Below, piece after piece: positions 4,739-5,377 of a stretch of 5,377 nt of DNA (its first letter is position 1; every line of letters starts with the position of its first letter). The notes under the pieces were generated by a model. The model worked only from the letters and a program-made list of their open reading frames with translations. It was not told where the DNA came from and did no database searches. This DNA comes from Microbacterium sp. (GTDB taxonomy: Bacteria; Actinomycetota; Actinomycetes; Actinomycetales; Microbacteriaceae), in assembly GCA_029267645.1 (NCBI GenBank), contig JAJUIM010000150.1, forward strand, positions 1-5,377, read 5' to 3'. A program made the translations under genes and the position numbers.

Positions 4739-5377
4739 TCAGAGCGTCTCGTCGTTCTCGTACCCGCCGTAGAAGTTCGAGCCCTCGAAACCGGGGACCG
4801 AGTCCTTCAGCGACAGGCCGAGCGAGATGAGCTTGTCGCGCACCTCGTCCACCGACTTCTGTCCGAAATTGCGGATGTTCATGAGCTGCGTCTCCGAGAG
4901 GGCGACGAGCTCGCTGACCGTGTTGATTCCCTCGCGCTTGAGGCAGTTGTACGAGCGAACCGACAGGTCGAGGTCCTCGATCGGCATCGAGAGCTCGTTC
5001 GAGAGCACCTCGGTGGCGGGCGCCGGGCCGATCTCGACGCCCTCGGCCTCCTCGTTCAGCTCGCGCGCGAGACCAAACAGCTCCACGAGGGTGCGGCCGG
5101 CCGACGCGACGGCGTCGCGGGGGAGGATCGAGGGCTTGGTCTCGACGTCGAGCACGAGCTTGTCGAAGTCGGTGCGCTCGCCCGCACGCGTCGCGTCGAC
5201 GCGGTAGGCGACCTTGACGACCGGCGAGTAGATCGAGTCGATGGGGATCTGGCCCGCCTCGGCGTACTCGTTGCGGTTCTGGCTCGCCGAGACGTAGCCG
5301 CGGCCGCGCTCGATCGTGATCTCGAGCTCGAACTTCGCGTCGTCGTTGAGCGTCGCGATGACGAGCTCGGGGTTGTG
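4739..5377 (-). CDS. rpoA: DNA-directed RNA polymerase alpha subunit, 5' partial
   Basis: The 212 residues seen are the C-terminal two thirds of RpoA; the frame is open to the window edge and the missing part would be about 115 residues. The visible part begins [20 protein letters not shown] (E. coli HLNPDLVI near residue 117) and covers the rest of domain 2 ([33 protein letters not shown]), the dimerisation return, a flexible linker ([17 protein letters not shown]), and the full alpha C-terminal domain. That domain keeps [17 protein letters not shown], in which the R, N and K equivalent to E. coli R265, N268 and K271 contact UP-element DNA and activators, and the helix-hairpin [10 protein letters not shown]. 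The tail after SLGLSLKDS is [16 protein letters not shown], an aromatic-acidic ending unlike E. coli. GTG at 5155 is internal, not a start. It is the promoter-proximal neighbour of rplQ. Confidence 0.98.
   Translation of the reverse strand, partial: HNPELVIATLNDDAKFELEITIERGRGYVSASQNRNEYAEAGQIPIDSIYSPVVKVAYRVDATRAGERTDFDKLVLDVETKPSILPRDAVASAGRTLVELFGLARELNEEAEGVEIGPAPATEVLSNELSMPIEDLDLSVRSYNCLKREGINTVSELVALSETQLMNIRNFGQKSVDEVRDKLISLGLSLKDSVPGFEGSNFYGGYENDETL

Overview
The window comes from a high-GC actinobacterium, most likely a member of the Microbacteriaceae. The grounds are very strong G/C at third codon positions, a ribosomal protein L17 with an acidic actinobacterial-type C-terminal extension, and an RpoA of actinobacterial character. 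The family-level placement is inference.

Layout: two gene blocks converge on a gene-poor region of about 680 bp. On the plus strand (2-3350) lies a tight three-gene catabolic-looking operon: a GntP-family permease whose 5' end lies outside the window, a class III (CaiB/BaiF) CoA-transferase and a lyase of the HMG-CoA lyase family. The last two genes each overlap the stop codon of the gene before by 1-3 bases. The simplest reading is import of an organic acid, its CoA activation and retro-aldol cleavage of the acyl-CoA. The substrate cannot be read from sequence; 3-hydroxy-3-methylglutarate or a related branched hydroxy-dicarboxylate is the leading guess.

On the minus strand (4028-5377) lies the 3' end of the alpha operon: rpoA (3' two thirds, including the whole C-terminal domain) followed 36 bp later by rplQ. 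RplQ is 224 residues, far longer than the ~120-residue core, because of an acidic linker and a small C-terminal module resembling the actinobacterial 'sunset' domain. A perfect 18-bp hairpin ends this operon.

The intervening region (3351-4027) holds no intact gene. Its left half (about 3341-3675) is a dense cluster of short repeats: about nine copies of a GGCTA(C/G)GAA-type 9-mer in both orientations, two copies of a 46-bp composite repeat, a 22-bp tandem duplication and a hairpin. The first copy overlaps the stop codon of the lyase gene. Its right half (3690-3972, minus strand) is the eroded remnant of a short-chain dehydrogenase/reductase gene. It has lost its nucleotide-binding N-terminus, catalytic core and reading frame. 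No complete new defence or mobile system is visible. The least explained signals are the repeat cluster, the substrate of the operon, and the tail on L17.
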